Below, piece after piece: positions 1 through 12,354 of a stretch of 33,284 bases of DNA; position 1 is the stretch's first letter, and each line of letters begins with the position of its first letter. This DNA comes from Byssochlamys sp. IMV 00236 (taxonomy: Eukaryota > Ascomycota > Eurotiomycetes > Eurotiales > Thermoascaceae), in NCBI GenBank assembly GCA_001931875.2, contig MSJH02000713.1, forward strand, positions 1-33,284, written 5' to 3'. A program made the translations under genes and the position numbers. A model generated the notes under the pieces. The model was given only the letters and a program-made list of their open reading frames with translations. It ran no database searches and was not told where the DNA came from.

Positions 1-422
1 TTTTTTTTTTTTTTTTTTTTTTTTCCCTCTGAGGGCTCCGTCTGGAGCTTGTCTGGAGCTTGTATAATCTATTTCTTGTCCTTTCAAAGGGCAAGTTGGA
101 TTTGATGTTCTAATTTGAAATTGAATGATGTTTATTAGGAGTCTTGCATCCAGACACATGGCTGAATAGATACGTTTCTAGTGTCTGTGCATTCAAACTG
201 TGGTTTCAGTTCAAATAAACGGTCGATTATGGTCCCTTGCCCCTTTTTTCTTTTATTTTGTCTGGGAAAACAGCTTCAGTATTTACAAGGCTTATTAATA
301 ACGAGAATAATAATGAAAAAAAAGGGGGAGAGCCAAAATTGACAAACAAAATTATTGGGAGGGAACAATTCAGTTATCAATAAAGAATATTGAAAAAGCT
401 GTTTGAATAAAGGAGGGAAATC

Positions 423-494
423 ACCTATAGTCTCTAATGGTAATCAAGTGGTTGGTTTTCTTTGTAAGTTTGGATTAGTGATTGTATGAAATAC
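423..494 (+). repeat. Dispersed repeat copy A, possible LINE endonuclease fragment
   Basis: This 72-bp stretch matches the reverse complement of 2312-2383 at 63 of 72 positions without gaps. Most differences are transitions. In frame it reads SNGNQVVGFLCKLGLVIV and then a stop, which resembles the segment of LINE endonuclease domains before the catalytic histidine. The family is a guess. It is a decayed fragment. Confidence 0.5.
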
Positions 495-575
495 AGTATT
501 TCTTACTACCATTTCACCTTGCATAATTTGTTTATATTGCCGTATTTCTAAGTTTATATCGACATATATTTCGTA

Positions 576-700
576 CAGTGGACTCTCGATTACAAAATAC
601 AGCAATACCATTTTCAAAGTACCTCACAACCACCGTATAAGCGTTATTACGGAATGTCATTCGTGCTCCCGATAGATATTCCGTAATCGAGAGTTTACTG
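576..700. mobile_element. MITE with pogo/Tigger-like terminal inverted repeats
   Basis: The left end CAGTGGACTCTCGATTAC (576-593) and the right end GTAATCGAGAGTTTACTG (683-700) are inverted repeats of 18 bp with two mismatches. Each end is flanked by TA (574-575 and 701-702), the target duplication of Tc1/mariner/pogo elements. A perfect inner palindrome pair, ATTACGGAAT and ATTCCGTAAT, lies in the right half. At 125 bp it has no coding capacity, so it would be mobilised in trans. CAGT termini followed by an ACTCTCGATTA-like sequence are typical of pogo/Tigger families; that family assignment is from memory of the motif. Confidence 0.8.
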
Positions 701-1202
701 TATACAACCCAAAGTCATCTTAAACATAATACCTCGTCCATTGATTCATGGCATTTGTGGTCTGTAATAGTTGATGACGCGTTATGTACTATAGATGCAA
801 CTGGCTGACAACATTTATTCTTGCATATGAAGGTCAATTTCTTTGTTCATTAATCCTTTATTCCATCTTGGCCAATTATTGTGTTTCTGGATTAAATTGT
901 TTGATGTTACAAACATATCAGCGAAAGAATCCTCAAATGCTTGCCAGCCATTGCTCAACAAAATGTCCAACTGTGCAGTAAGTTCACTAGTCATCAGAAG
1001 AGCCAATTGATCTTATATTGTACGATGACTTAAACCTCACCAAAGTAATTTGTACGCACTTGTAAGTTATTCAATCTCTATATCAGTTGATACCAAGTTG
1101 GCATGTAATGGTAAGTGTGTGTCATTTTAACACTAGCCAATTTTACAACTTATGCATGATAGGGTGAAGAAACAAGCTAGCTCAACAAGAAATGTGAAGT
1201 AG

Positions 1203-1661
1203 GACAGTGTTGCGTTTTTGGTGAACAACAAGAAAGTTACATCATTGTTTATTGAACTGTCTGATGGAATGAACTTCAACCTTGGACTTGACAAGGAAAG
1301 AAGTGATAAAGAAAAGATCATCAAGCAATTTGTAAAGATACTAAAAAAAGCTCAAGGCACTGAGTTGCCTTGTCAGTTATATATGAGGTATCACGGTAAG
1401 AGCATCATCTCCACTATATATCCCAATATTGAATAGCTAATTAACAAGAATATCTTTATTTTCTAGACTTGAAAATACGTTTTCTTAACATACTTTGAAA
1501 ATAAGTACATAAAACGTACTTTTGTAACAGTGCCTTGCCTATCCACTCCTTCCGAGCTTAAAAAATTTATTGAAAAAATCCCTGGCATATTTCGATATCG
1601 TCAGGGTATTCCTGATCAAATAAATAAACTAAAATATGAATATGAGCCCTCCATTCAATAA
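1203..1661 (+). CDS. Unrecognised multi-exon ORF, 5' end not found
   Basis: Three blocks join in consistent phase: 1203-1395 (after acceptor GAAGTAG), a 12-nt microexon 1467-1478, and 1531-1661 ending in TAA. The first intron has a good donor (GTAAGAG) and acceptor (TTTTCTAG). The second donor (GTTTTC) is weak. The product is at least 110 residues with segments such as KEKIIKQFVKILKKAQ and LPCLSTPSELKKFIEKIPG, highly charged and without transmembrane segments. No start codon is visible in the first block, so an upstream exon is missing from the model or the gene is a relic. It sits among transposon debris and may be one of the repeat-associated ORFs common in Mucoromycota. I do not recognise the family. 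Confidence 0.4.
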
Positions 1662-2311
1662 AAGAAATTGACTTGATTTTGCAAAACTCTTGATGCTGGT
1701 CTCGATCCCTTTTTATAAAAAGGCTGTATGGTTGATACTTGATTTCTTTTGAATTATACTGTTAGCTTCGACTTCCCCTCTTTTTAAAATAATCAGTGAA
1801 CAAGGAGCCTTTGAGAGGCTTCTCAGATTCTACTGGGTTTTGAAGCCAATTGCCAACGTTTGATTTTTGACAAAGGCAGGACCAAGAATCAAATTGATGC
1901 ATAAACTATAAAGAAAAATGCGACCAATCAGATCGCTTTTTGAATGAGCAGTAGTCTGGCACAGCTTATTTAAGCTCTCATAAGCTTCCAGTCTAGTTTG
2001 CAAAATATTTGATTGCCAATTCCTTAATGTCTGGGTATTATGAAGTGATACCCATACAGTTCACAAATCCAACCGTGGGTAGGTAGATGTAGATCTTGTA
2101 TTTTTATCTTTCTGATGACTGCGGTAAGTTTGAAAAATATATATTTCTTCTAGGAGTCTTGTGATGTAATCTTCCAACAGAGGATATGAAATCAATTCAA
2201 GGCGCGCTTAGTATATGGGGTTTCTTTCAAGTATTGACTATAAGCTTTTAATCAAGTCTTCAAATGTTACACGCTATGTGACTTCAGCTCCTAAAATAGC
2301 AGGGTAGTTTG

Positions 2312-2383
2312 GTATTTCTTACAATCACCAATCCGAGCTTACGAATAAAATCAACCATTTGATTACCATTAGAGGCTATAGGT
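2312..2383 (-). repeat. Dispersed repeat copy B, possible LINE endonuclease fragment
   Basis: Inverted partner of 423-494, about 87 percent identical. This copy is open through the homologous segment (SNGNQMVDFIRKLGLVIV). Downstream on the same strand, about 2060-1640, one frame continues for some 140 codons with two stops, so both may belong to one decayed minus-strand element. No reverse transcriptase catalytic motif was found. Confidence 0.5.
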
Positions 2384-2988
2384 ACACTTGATTCTCCCCT
2401 CTCCTTATCAAGCCTGAATTAAACTCTATTGATAAGCTCTGTTCAATTATTAAAAATGGTGTTACAGGCAGTAAATTGGATGATAAGGCTCACGATAATT
2501 GTTGGTTGAGCTTTAATATCTCTCATCAGCAATGCATTGTTTCTTTGGTAAATACATGATTCTCCGCTAGATATACACTATAAAGGGGGGGACAAATTGA
2601 TGCCATTTGGGATCATGGAGCGTAAGAGAGGGGAGACTAAATTAAATATTACGAAAAGCTGGATTGAACTCCCTATCAAGAATATAAATCAACCATGTCT
2701 TCTTGTCTCTCTCTCTCTCTTTCTTTCTCCTCGGTTTCTTTTATTCTCCCTGTTGTGATTAACTTCATTAGAAGAAAGTAAACATGCGCTGAGAAAAGTG
2801 TCCTAGAGCAAGTCTTGAGTACTCCTGAGCATATCGCCTTCTCCTTTATTTTCTAAAGCTTAAACCGATAAAGTCTGCTGCTTATCTCTATCTCTCTTTT
2901 CTTTTTTTTTTTTCTCTCTCTCTCTTTGTTTTTGAAATCCTTTACATATATATATTTTTTCTTTCTTAATACTTTATAATTCATAATA

Positions 2989-5249
2989 ATGACTCACTTG
3001 AGCGACTTTAGCTTTCTACGTAAAGATGACAATTATTTATCAATGTGATGCCTTGTACTGATTTACTTTGTTTTCTAGAACGAATGGTATCATTCGCGTA
3101 TTTGTATATATGGTATACATATAGAGTCTGGACAACAGATCGCTTCAGTTGTTTACATCCAAAAAGATTCCGACAAGGAGAGCTAAAGAGTATAGTCACC
3201 CTGCTAATATTGTTCATGATACCATTTCAGCTATTTTATGGTGTGTAATTTCTTATATATAATATTGTAACTAACATTTTAAAAGATATAACATCTGTAA
3301 AGATTAAATACGAAGAAGGCTTTGCTAATGTTCTGGGCCACATCTTTACAAAGCCCGAGTTGATGTGGACAAAGGCAGATCAAAATCTTGTCATACCTAC
3401 AGGTACATATATGCAATGCAAAGTTACCTTTGAGTACATATCAACACTCATCAATAGAGTACAGCTTATGTATTGGCTTCTCCTTACAAACGTATATTTA
3501 ATCTATTCATAAAATCAACAGTTATTGATCTTTTGTATCTTAGAGGAACACTCGTTCTGTTACAGTGCTTTTGGAACTACCTTGCAAACTCAGTGGCAAA
3601 AGCTAGCTTTATGAGTAGTAAGGAATTCATGTTTTATATCTTTTGGTATATCTTTAATCGTGTTTTCCTCTTCATACTTGAAAGCTAATTACATTCTTTT
3701 AGGACCTTTACTAGTTTTATCATCTTCCCAGTGCTTCAGTATAACTTTTCTCGTGACATTTATGAGCCAACCTACAAAGAAATTATGCCCGAAATGGTGT
3801 ACGGCATTGAACTTTTTATCGTTGGCTGTCTCGGTGTTGTTTCGCATTTTCGATTCAAGAAGCTTTTGAACAGTTCCCGTGATACGACAAATGGTAGATC
3901 CATTATCCAAAAAATTCGTTATTTCCAAGAGGTGAACAAGGTGCTATCCACTGTACTCTTTGGCCACGGAACACTGCTTACTATTCTCAGCTGTGATGGA
4001 TTGACAGGCAAGAAGACATTGAACGCACACAAGTTTTCAGCAGATTTTTTTATTTGTAACAGTACGTCTATCACACAAGGGTCTAGCATATAGATTCTAA
4101 TTTTTATGTATATATGTAGTCAATATGTGTGCTGTTATCACTTGGTTCTGTATGATCTTGATCTTTCATCCAAAGCATAACACTAATCCCAATGGCTCTT
4201 CTGGCGATGAAGATGGATTTGGAGATGGCCATACCCCATTGAATAACAATAGCGGCATAAGTAGTACTTATGGTCAAGCAACCACTCTCGTCATTGGAAA
4301 CTCTCAAGCCTCTAGCGACTGCATGTCCTATTCCAAAGGAAGCGTTCACCCTTTAAGCAAGTCTGGAAATTGCCCAAATTACGATAGTGGTTTCCATTTT
4401 GGTCCTCTCCCTATTCCTCCTGACAATAATTCCCCTGAGCTCAACAATCGCAACAACACCTCATTTTCATCTACTGCACCATCCATGACAACCCTTGTAT
4501 CTCAAAGTGCTGCCAACTACGGAAGTCAAGGAAAGGGCCGCTCAAAGGGGTATAATCACTTGGACTATTACGAGGTTCCCCTGACTGCTGACGATACATG
4601 TGTGATGGCCACTCCACTCCAGCCTACTCCCAGTAAACAGAGTCATTTTCATGCTGAGAAAATACAACGGCCACAAGTATCTGTTGAGAGCATTCCAAAG
4701 AATAATAATTACGCTAGTCCTAATGATGAATATATTCCACCTCCTCTTTCACCTGCTCGTAAAGGCAGAGAAATCTCAACCATCACACAATCAAGGTCCG
4801 AGCTGGCTCGCAGGAAATACAGCCATTCCATGACACCTTCTTCATGCAACGAGGACATGAGTGATTTTGGCGCATCTCCATATCCTATGCCTGGCGCGAC
4901 TGATTTGTCCGAAAAGACACAGTACCAAATAATGAACGGTAGCATGGAAGGTATTCCTGGTATAGGCGATCAAGTAGATGATTATCATCACCACTCGATG
5001 TCTTATAAGAAAACAAGCAGTTTCCAACCTCAACAATACCATGATGATGTTATGTTATCTAGCTTCCGAGATTTTGGTCCTCCTCCTATCTCTCCTTTAC
5101 TCACAATGGATGGAGAAATGGCAAAGTATCAGTCTTACAGTAAGCAATCTTCATCTTCTACTTTACAATCATTTGGTGTAAAAGATGATAGCAGAAAGTT
5201 TGATTTACTACCACCTCCACCTTCTTCTCTTCCTCCGCCTCCTCTATAG
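2989..5249 (+). CDS. Seven-transmembrane receptor-like protein with proline-rich cytoplasmic tail
   Basis: Seven exons (2989-3019, 3079-3240, 3286-3402, about 3458-3491, 3544-3645, 3703-4061, 4120-5249) join in phase to give about 644 residues. Seven hydrophobic segments lie at roughly residues 13-28, 48-65, 105-127, 142-162, 180-198, 228-246 and 262-285, after a very short N-terminus, which is GPCR-like topology. The remaining 350 residues are polar and disordered, rich in Ser, Asn and Pro, with PPPLSP and PPPISP motifs and a C-terminus ending in a double run of four prolines, candidate SH3 or WW ligands. There is no signal peptide. I do not recognise a named receptor family, and the ligand is unknown. 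An uncharacterised non-receptor membrane protein is the alternative. It is convergent with the antiporter gene, 234 bp between stops. Confidence 0.75.
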
Positions 5250-5483
5250 TGATGCTTATTACTCTGATAAAATAAAGTTCATATCAACCTTTCTATATTC
5301 ACTTTTTTTTGTTACTGTAATCAATGACGTTTTTATAAAGCGCATGTACGCTGTATCGTTTTTTATTTAATACTGTTATTGGTCCATTTGAATGGTAGTC
5401 CCATAGTTTCTTACCGTGTTGTTATTTACATCGCTTAAAGTCTAGTATAATTTAGTTACATGACTCTACCCAATAAATACTAG

Positions 5484-7159
5484 CTAAAATACCTTGCCAT
5501 TGTTCTGACTGGTTGTGTGCGATAGAGTGCTTGTTATAGTCTTTGATGCTATAGTTCCAAGATAAAACAATGGGATTGTGATACCATGAATGACAACAGA
5601 TGACAATATCATAAAGTATATGATCGGTTCCATCAGCGTACGCACATTATCGTTGATATCTTCTTCAATCGCCATTGTATAGTAGAATAACGCTCCTACT
5701 CCGATCGGTCCAAACCAGCCCATAAAGATTGCTTGTCTCCAGTTCGATATGCCGGGTATATAATGGTATAATCCAACAACCACAGGTAGTCTTCTAAACA
5801 ATAACACACCCATAGCAAGGCCAAGCAACTTCGTAATACCTACTTTGACAAATAGTTTCCAAGGCTACGAAATAGAGTATATCAGTCAGTGCGTATTCAT
5901 AATGAACAAAGCGTTTACCATCGTTATGCCAATGAATACAAATATACTCAGGTTCGACATCATATCTACAACCTCCGTTATACGTGCATCATCTGTCTCT
6001 TCTTTAAACCATTCATCCCAAGTGAAGGCATTTCCAGCAATGAAGCATGCCAAGAGATCATCGCTTCCGATCAGTCCAACACTTCCCATCAAAAATAGCT
6101 ACGAAAAGAATGAGTTGCCTTGCCCTTTAGTTATTGCAAAAGTGACGTTACAGTAAGCGCAATGGTATAGACCAAAAATGACTCCTTGTCGATCCATTCC
6201 CTATATATATATAAATCTAGGTTCATTACCTCCTCCCTCTTTCTTGGTTCAAATCTTACCTTTCTTCGGATAGACGTAATAGCTTCCTAGCCATGTATCC
6301 CGTGACAAAGCCAATGATGATGGAAAGTCCAATGTCATAACCCATGATATTCCAAGCCCATTTATAAACAGCTTCGGATGTGCTTGGTATCTGTAAAAGG
6401 TAGATCGCCAAGAAAAGAAAGGGGTACCCTAGACCATCGTTCGCCCCGCTTTCAGCAACAATCAGATTACGAATGTTGCGTGGAACGTGCGTTTCTGCAA
6501 AATGCCCTTGAACGATAGAATTTGCAAGCACCTGCATTTGTTATATTGTTAATAAAAGTCATCTTTTCACAAGTAAAAACTTACAGGATCTGTGGGTGCG
6601 AAACAGGAGGCGATCAAGAGTGATTCTAGCTACAATAGAGGTTTAATATTTTCTGCGTGTATATGCATATATATAACTTACAAAATTAAGAGAAGGGAAA
6701 AAGTATTGCACACAGAGTCCACTGACGAGCCACATGAATATCATGACGGGAACAAGCAACATAAATAATGATTTGGCCTCTTTGCGTAAATAGGCTTTTG
6801 GTAGTGAGACTCCTGCTGCCATGACCTTTATTAAACGGTGAATACATGAATGCTTTTATAAATCATGATACATACTTGGATGGCAATAACTATTCTTGTA
6901 AACTGTCGTAAAAAGTCTTGTTTAGATGCCCATTGGTCCATATTAATCCAGTTGTTCCCAACTGGACCACAGATGATACCATAAAGAACAGCAACGACTA
7001 TGTAAGGTTTAGGGTCAAGGACCAAATTGTATAATCTGTGATCTCACATGCTTCAGATATGTATAGTTTTTCCTTGATGACAAGTGAACATACGCCATAA
7101 AGTAAAATGAATCCTCCAAGTGCTGCAGCAGTGACAGAAATGTTTGTGTCAATATCCAT
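5484..7159 (-). CDS. Na+/H+ antiporter, NHA1/SOD2 type (CPA1)
   Basis: Eight exons on the minus strand (7159-7048, 6997-6876, 6825-6682, 6629-6585, 6531-6260, 6200-6152, 6098-5919, 5864-5484) join in phase to give 434 residues. The protein should exchange cytosolic Na+ or K+ for H+ at the plasma membrane, giving salt and pH tolerance. Diagnostic segments are the N-terminal KEKLYISEA helix entry, GIICGPVG, CFAPTDPVLANS near residue 135, VAESGANDGLGYP, and GSDDLL with the paired aspartates at 261-262 that match the transport-site acids of fungal family members. The whole length is membrane domain. The long hydrophilic C-terminal tail of S. cerevisiae Nha1 is absent, so it is closer in length to S. 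pombe Sod2. It shares a 660-bp divergent promoter region with RIO2. Confidence 0.93.
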
Positions 7160-7820
7160 TTATTTACAGAAAATTTGAATAGATAAATTAAATGAAAAAG
7201 GGGGTCTTTCACTGCTTCTATTTTCACTTTCTCAATCCTTTTATATATAAAAAAAGGCACAATCAATAAAGAAAAAGGGAAAATGAAATTCATATTTATA
7301 CTTATTGGAGAAATGATTATAATGACTTTGACTTTTTCGCTTGATACCGGAGTTGCAAGATAGATACAGAGTGGACCATGCATATCTTATCATAAAGAGT
7401 AAATGACATCGTATGTATTGTCATTTACTTTAAGAACGAGCTAATTTTGCTAATGGCTGACCCTCTGTCCCTTACATGTTGTACACGTGAGTATTATTCT
7501 CATTTTGTAGAACAGTTGACAAAGAAAATGAGCTATTTTTTATATATATTGCAGTATCCATAGCAGGCATCTATGGTAACTCTTAAAACACGGGAGAAAT
7601 TTATCTTGAATTTTAAATAAATGTACCATGCTTCTTATTATGATGGCTTAATGAAAAACTTTAAATTCATTGTTTGTTCTCTTGGTAGCTCTGCAATAAT
7701 AAAGACGACAATCATGATCTTCTTTCTCCTCTGGCCAAGTGACTGCTGAAGGAATTAAATTAAAGCAGAAAAAAAAAAATAAAAATTTTCTTTGACAGAT
7801 CTATAATACTTTGATCAACC
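7160..7820. promoter_or_regulatory. Divergent intergenic region between antiporter and RIO2
   Basis: 661 bp separate the two start codons, so both promoters must lie here. It is AT-rich with homopolymer runs. No repeated element, RNA gene or confident transcription-factor site was recognised. Confidence 0.5.
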
Positions 7821-9465
<1,645 letters not shown>

Positions 9466-10550
9466 TAAAAATGTGTACAGTGATTTGCCTTTGAAATTTT
9501 TATTTTAACTGATTTCTTATCAAAGTGCTGTGATTGCTTGTCCCCGTCTTTTGTCTTTCTTACTTAATCAATCTCAAGTTATCATGATTATGACAACATG
9601 AGAAACAATTGGGCTAGGTCGGCTGTAGGAACATCTGCCCAAGTAGAGATCGAAAAGAATCGCTCTCCCTCACACACCATTATCGGTGCTATACACTGTA
9701 CTAGTGTTATCCATGTTGTTATGAAGAAACCACCACACAAAAAGCAAAGATACCCAAAAACCCAAATATCAAAGACGGCTAAGCCTAAAAAAAGAAAACT
9801 GGCAGAAAGCAAAGAGCAAAGTGCAAAGAGCGGGTAATATTATTATTATCAAAGAGCCTACCATAGAGTACATTGATATTGAGGAGAGAACCGATATTGA
9901 AAACAGCAAGCCAGTAGCAAAGGGTACAGCTACTGCCTATTTTGTGAAATTTATGAATGAGCTTCTGGATATCATGGACGCGGATGAGAGCCTTATGGGT
10001 AGTTATCTTGTAATGGATAGCTGTACTATTCATAAGTCTCATCCAATGATAAGAAAAATTGAGAGTAGAGGTTACAGAGTAATGTACTTTCCTTACTCGC
10101 CAGAGCTAAACCCAATTGAGCAGCTTTAGACTCTTGTCAAAGGAAAAGTGAAGCGCCACAGGTTGATGACTAAAGAAAGCCTGTCCTCAAAGGATTACAG
10201 ATGCCTGTAACTAGACACGTCTCAGTGATCTTTAAGGATCCTGCGGACACTCCAAGCGCCAAATCGTCAACTGCTATACCAAAGCAAAGTTTTAATTATC
10301 TTTTTGCTTTGATAAACATTTTACATATGTGACATTTTTCAAACAAAACCGACACATTGTATTTCTTTTAAAAGACAAAGCTTCGAAAACGACAATCACT
10401 TGTTGACAAATGGCCAATCATTTTTCAGTTAGTGCCATTAATTTTTAGATTACCGCCATTAATGTACATTTAAATATTTCACTTGTGTATAATTGTTTTT
10501 TTTTATTATAAACAGATACACTTTGGGAATAGTGAGCTTTGTTCATATTC
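9466..10550. other. Intergenic region containing a transposase relic
   Basis: Apart from the decayed transposase at about 9580-10200 nothing coding is seen. The segment 10200-10550 is AT-rich upstream DNA of the PHD-finger gene. No terminal inverted repeats for the transposase were found. Confidence 0.5.
9580..10200 (+). pseudogene. Broken Tc1/mariner-like DDE transposase, C-terminal part
   Basis: The fragment shows the DDE_3-type catalytic core typical of Tc1/mariner-like transposases abundant in Mucoromycota: MRNNWARSAVG, then after a frameshift near 9835 the segment LVMDSCTIHKS (second catalytic Asp) and YSPELNPIEQL (the final catalytic Glu). A TAG stop at 10127-10129 replaces the codon expected after EQL, where family members usually have Trp, and the frame then continues with TLVKGKVKRHR. 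The N-terminal DNA-binding domain and the first Asp are missing. It is therefore dead: 5'-truncated, frameshifted and interrupted by a stop. Confidence 0.85.
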
Positions 10551-12173
10551 ATGTCTAGACCGCCACCTGTTTCAGGGCAAATGGCATCACCCAAGGATCA
10601 AACAATGCCTACAGAAAAAACTCTACCACCAGTCAAGTATTTACCATTAAGGAAAAGACTGACCATTGAAGGAATGAAGACACCAAAGAAACAATGTGTA
10701 AAACATGAATTAAACCACCAAGATCAGACATTATCTTCGCATAAATACTCTACAGCAACAGAAAAGGATGCTCTAGAAGATACAAATGATATAAAAAATA
10801 CACCATTAGCTAAAGTATACAAGACTGTGGTCATTCAACAAAAAATGGCTTTTGGCAAAGGTCCTTGCAATCCTTTATTATGGAACAATGAGGATGCCGA
10901 AAAGAATGTAAAGACAAGAATACAATCTACTTGGACAGTTTCATTAAAGCACACATACATATATATAATATATATATAGGCGCCTTGGATGGCAGTAGAA
11001 GAATCCATAAACTCATTTAAATCTGCATGGTTTGAAAGCGATACAAATGAAGACGCTGAAGTAGAAGAAGAAGAAAAGGTAATAGCTGAATGAGAAAGGA
11101 CACGTCTGTTAACCTTTAATAAAGCCAATAAAAAAGACAGCCAAAAGAGGAAGACCATCATCCAATTCAAAACAGCGGTCAATAGATTCAGACCCTAACG
11201 TGCCAAAGAGAAAGAATAGCAGTCTGTCGACAAAAAGGTCTGATCTTTTTGACAGTAAGCTATATTGTATCTGCAGACAACCTTATGATGCTACAAGGTT
11301 TATGATTGCCTGTGATCGATGTGATGACTGGTTTCACGGAGAATGTATCTCGATTAGAGAAATAGACAGTGACTTTGTTGACCTTTATTTTTGCTCTAAA
11401 TGTTCCCAAGGTAAAAAAAAGAAGAATAATATCAATGTTGCATAATAATGCATAATGTAGCCACTGGAAAAAAGACATCATGGAAACCCAAATGCGCTAA
11501 CCCTGCCTGCTGTAGAGCAGCCAGAATTAGTTCACACCTTGGCTATTTATCCAAGTACTGTTCAAATGTATGTGGTATGCAGGTTGCACGAGCTAGGTTA
11601 GAATTACTGGAAATCAAACGGCGACATGCAACTAATGCCAACCATTTGACGCCTATTTCAGAACTGGTCTTAGCTAAACAGAGGCAGTCAAGGATAAACT
11701 CATGTGCAGATAGGGAAGATAGAGAGAGACTGATACAAATACGTCAAGAACAAAAAGATATAAAAGCTGCTGTAGACATCTTGAAACGAAAAGGCAAGCT
11801 TGTAAAATTACTAGTTGGACTAAGGCCGTTTATCGAACAAGATGAAAATGTTCCTTGTGGGTTTGATTCAAGATTGGTATGGAATGATGATATATGGAGC
11901 AAGATAAATCACGATCCGATATTAGATGCACAGATGCAAATAAGGTTTGACTCGAATGAGCCATTCGATGTCTGTCAGCGCTTAAAATGTATAAAGCATC
12001 GACAATGGCAAAAGATTTCATTGATTGAAATCAAGCAAGAGAAGAAGGAACTATTTAAAAAGTTAATAGACTTAGAACAGGAAAGGAATCAAATCAAAAC
12101 ACGTATGAGGAAAAGAAGAAGTCATTCGGACTTAATCAAGGATTATTTATTGAATAATAGCATTTCAATGTAA
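10551..12173 (+). CDS. SPP1: PHD-finger COMPASS subunit, Spp1/CFP1-like
   Basis: Four exons (10551-10937, 10980-11078, 11125-11410, 11461-12173) give 494 residues. By family this is the COMPASS subunit that reads H3K4 methylation and aids Set1. A low-complexity N-terminus is followed by an AT-hook-like AKRGRPSS (about 168-175), a PHD finger starting LYCICRQPYDATRFM near residue 208 with CDRCDDWFHGEC, and then a Cys-rich segment (CANPACCRAAR ... YCSNVCGMQVA) matching the C-terminal zinc region of CFP1/Spp1. The C-terminal 150 residues are helical and Lys/Glu-rich, consistent with coiled coil. The ATG at 10551 is chosen because the frame upstream has no other Met. A generic PHD protein is less likely given the second Cys cluster. 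Confidence 0.88.
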
Positions 12174-12354
12174 ACACATTCGTTAAAGAAATACCCCCCA
12201 CCAATCCCCCCCCCCCTTTTTTTTACATAATTTGCACCCTTTCATTTTTGTTAGTTGCTTCACCCCTTCTTTATTGTAGATATCATTATAACTTAATTCA
12301 TTATACATATTGTTCCTTTTTTTTTTTCTTTTGGTTAATAAAACTTGACAAAAA

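Larger units (their letters stand above)
1..2988. other. Gene-poor, repeat-rich region
   Basis: No complete gene is recognisable here. The stretch starts with 24 T, which could be the poly-A tail of a minus-strand retroelement but may only be a homopolymer. It contains the MITE at 576-700, two inverted copies of a 72-bp sequence (423-494 and 2312-2383), a small multi-exon ORF at 1203-1661, and a minus-strand stretch (about 2060-1640) that stays in one frame for roughly 140 codons with only two internal stops, as expected of a decayed coding sequence. A minus-strand ORF at 815-1006 is protein-like but unrecognised. CT-rich tracts at about 2705-2740 and 2890-2930 lie just upstream of the receptor-like gene and may belong to its promoter. 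Confidence 0.6.

Noticed and set aside
7015..7383. 122-codon minus-strand ORF overlapping the antiporter start
   Set aside because: It is out of frame with the antiporter and consists of upstream sequence; the splice model beginning at 7159 restores the conserved KEKLYISEA segment.
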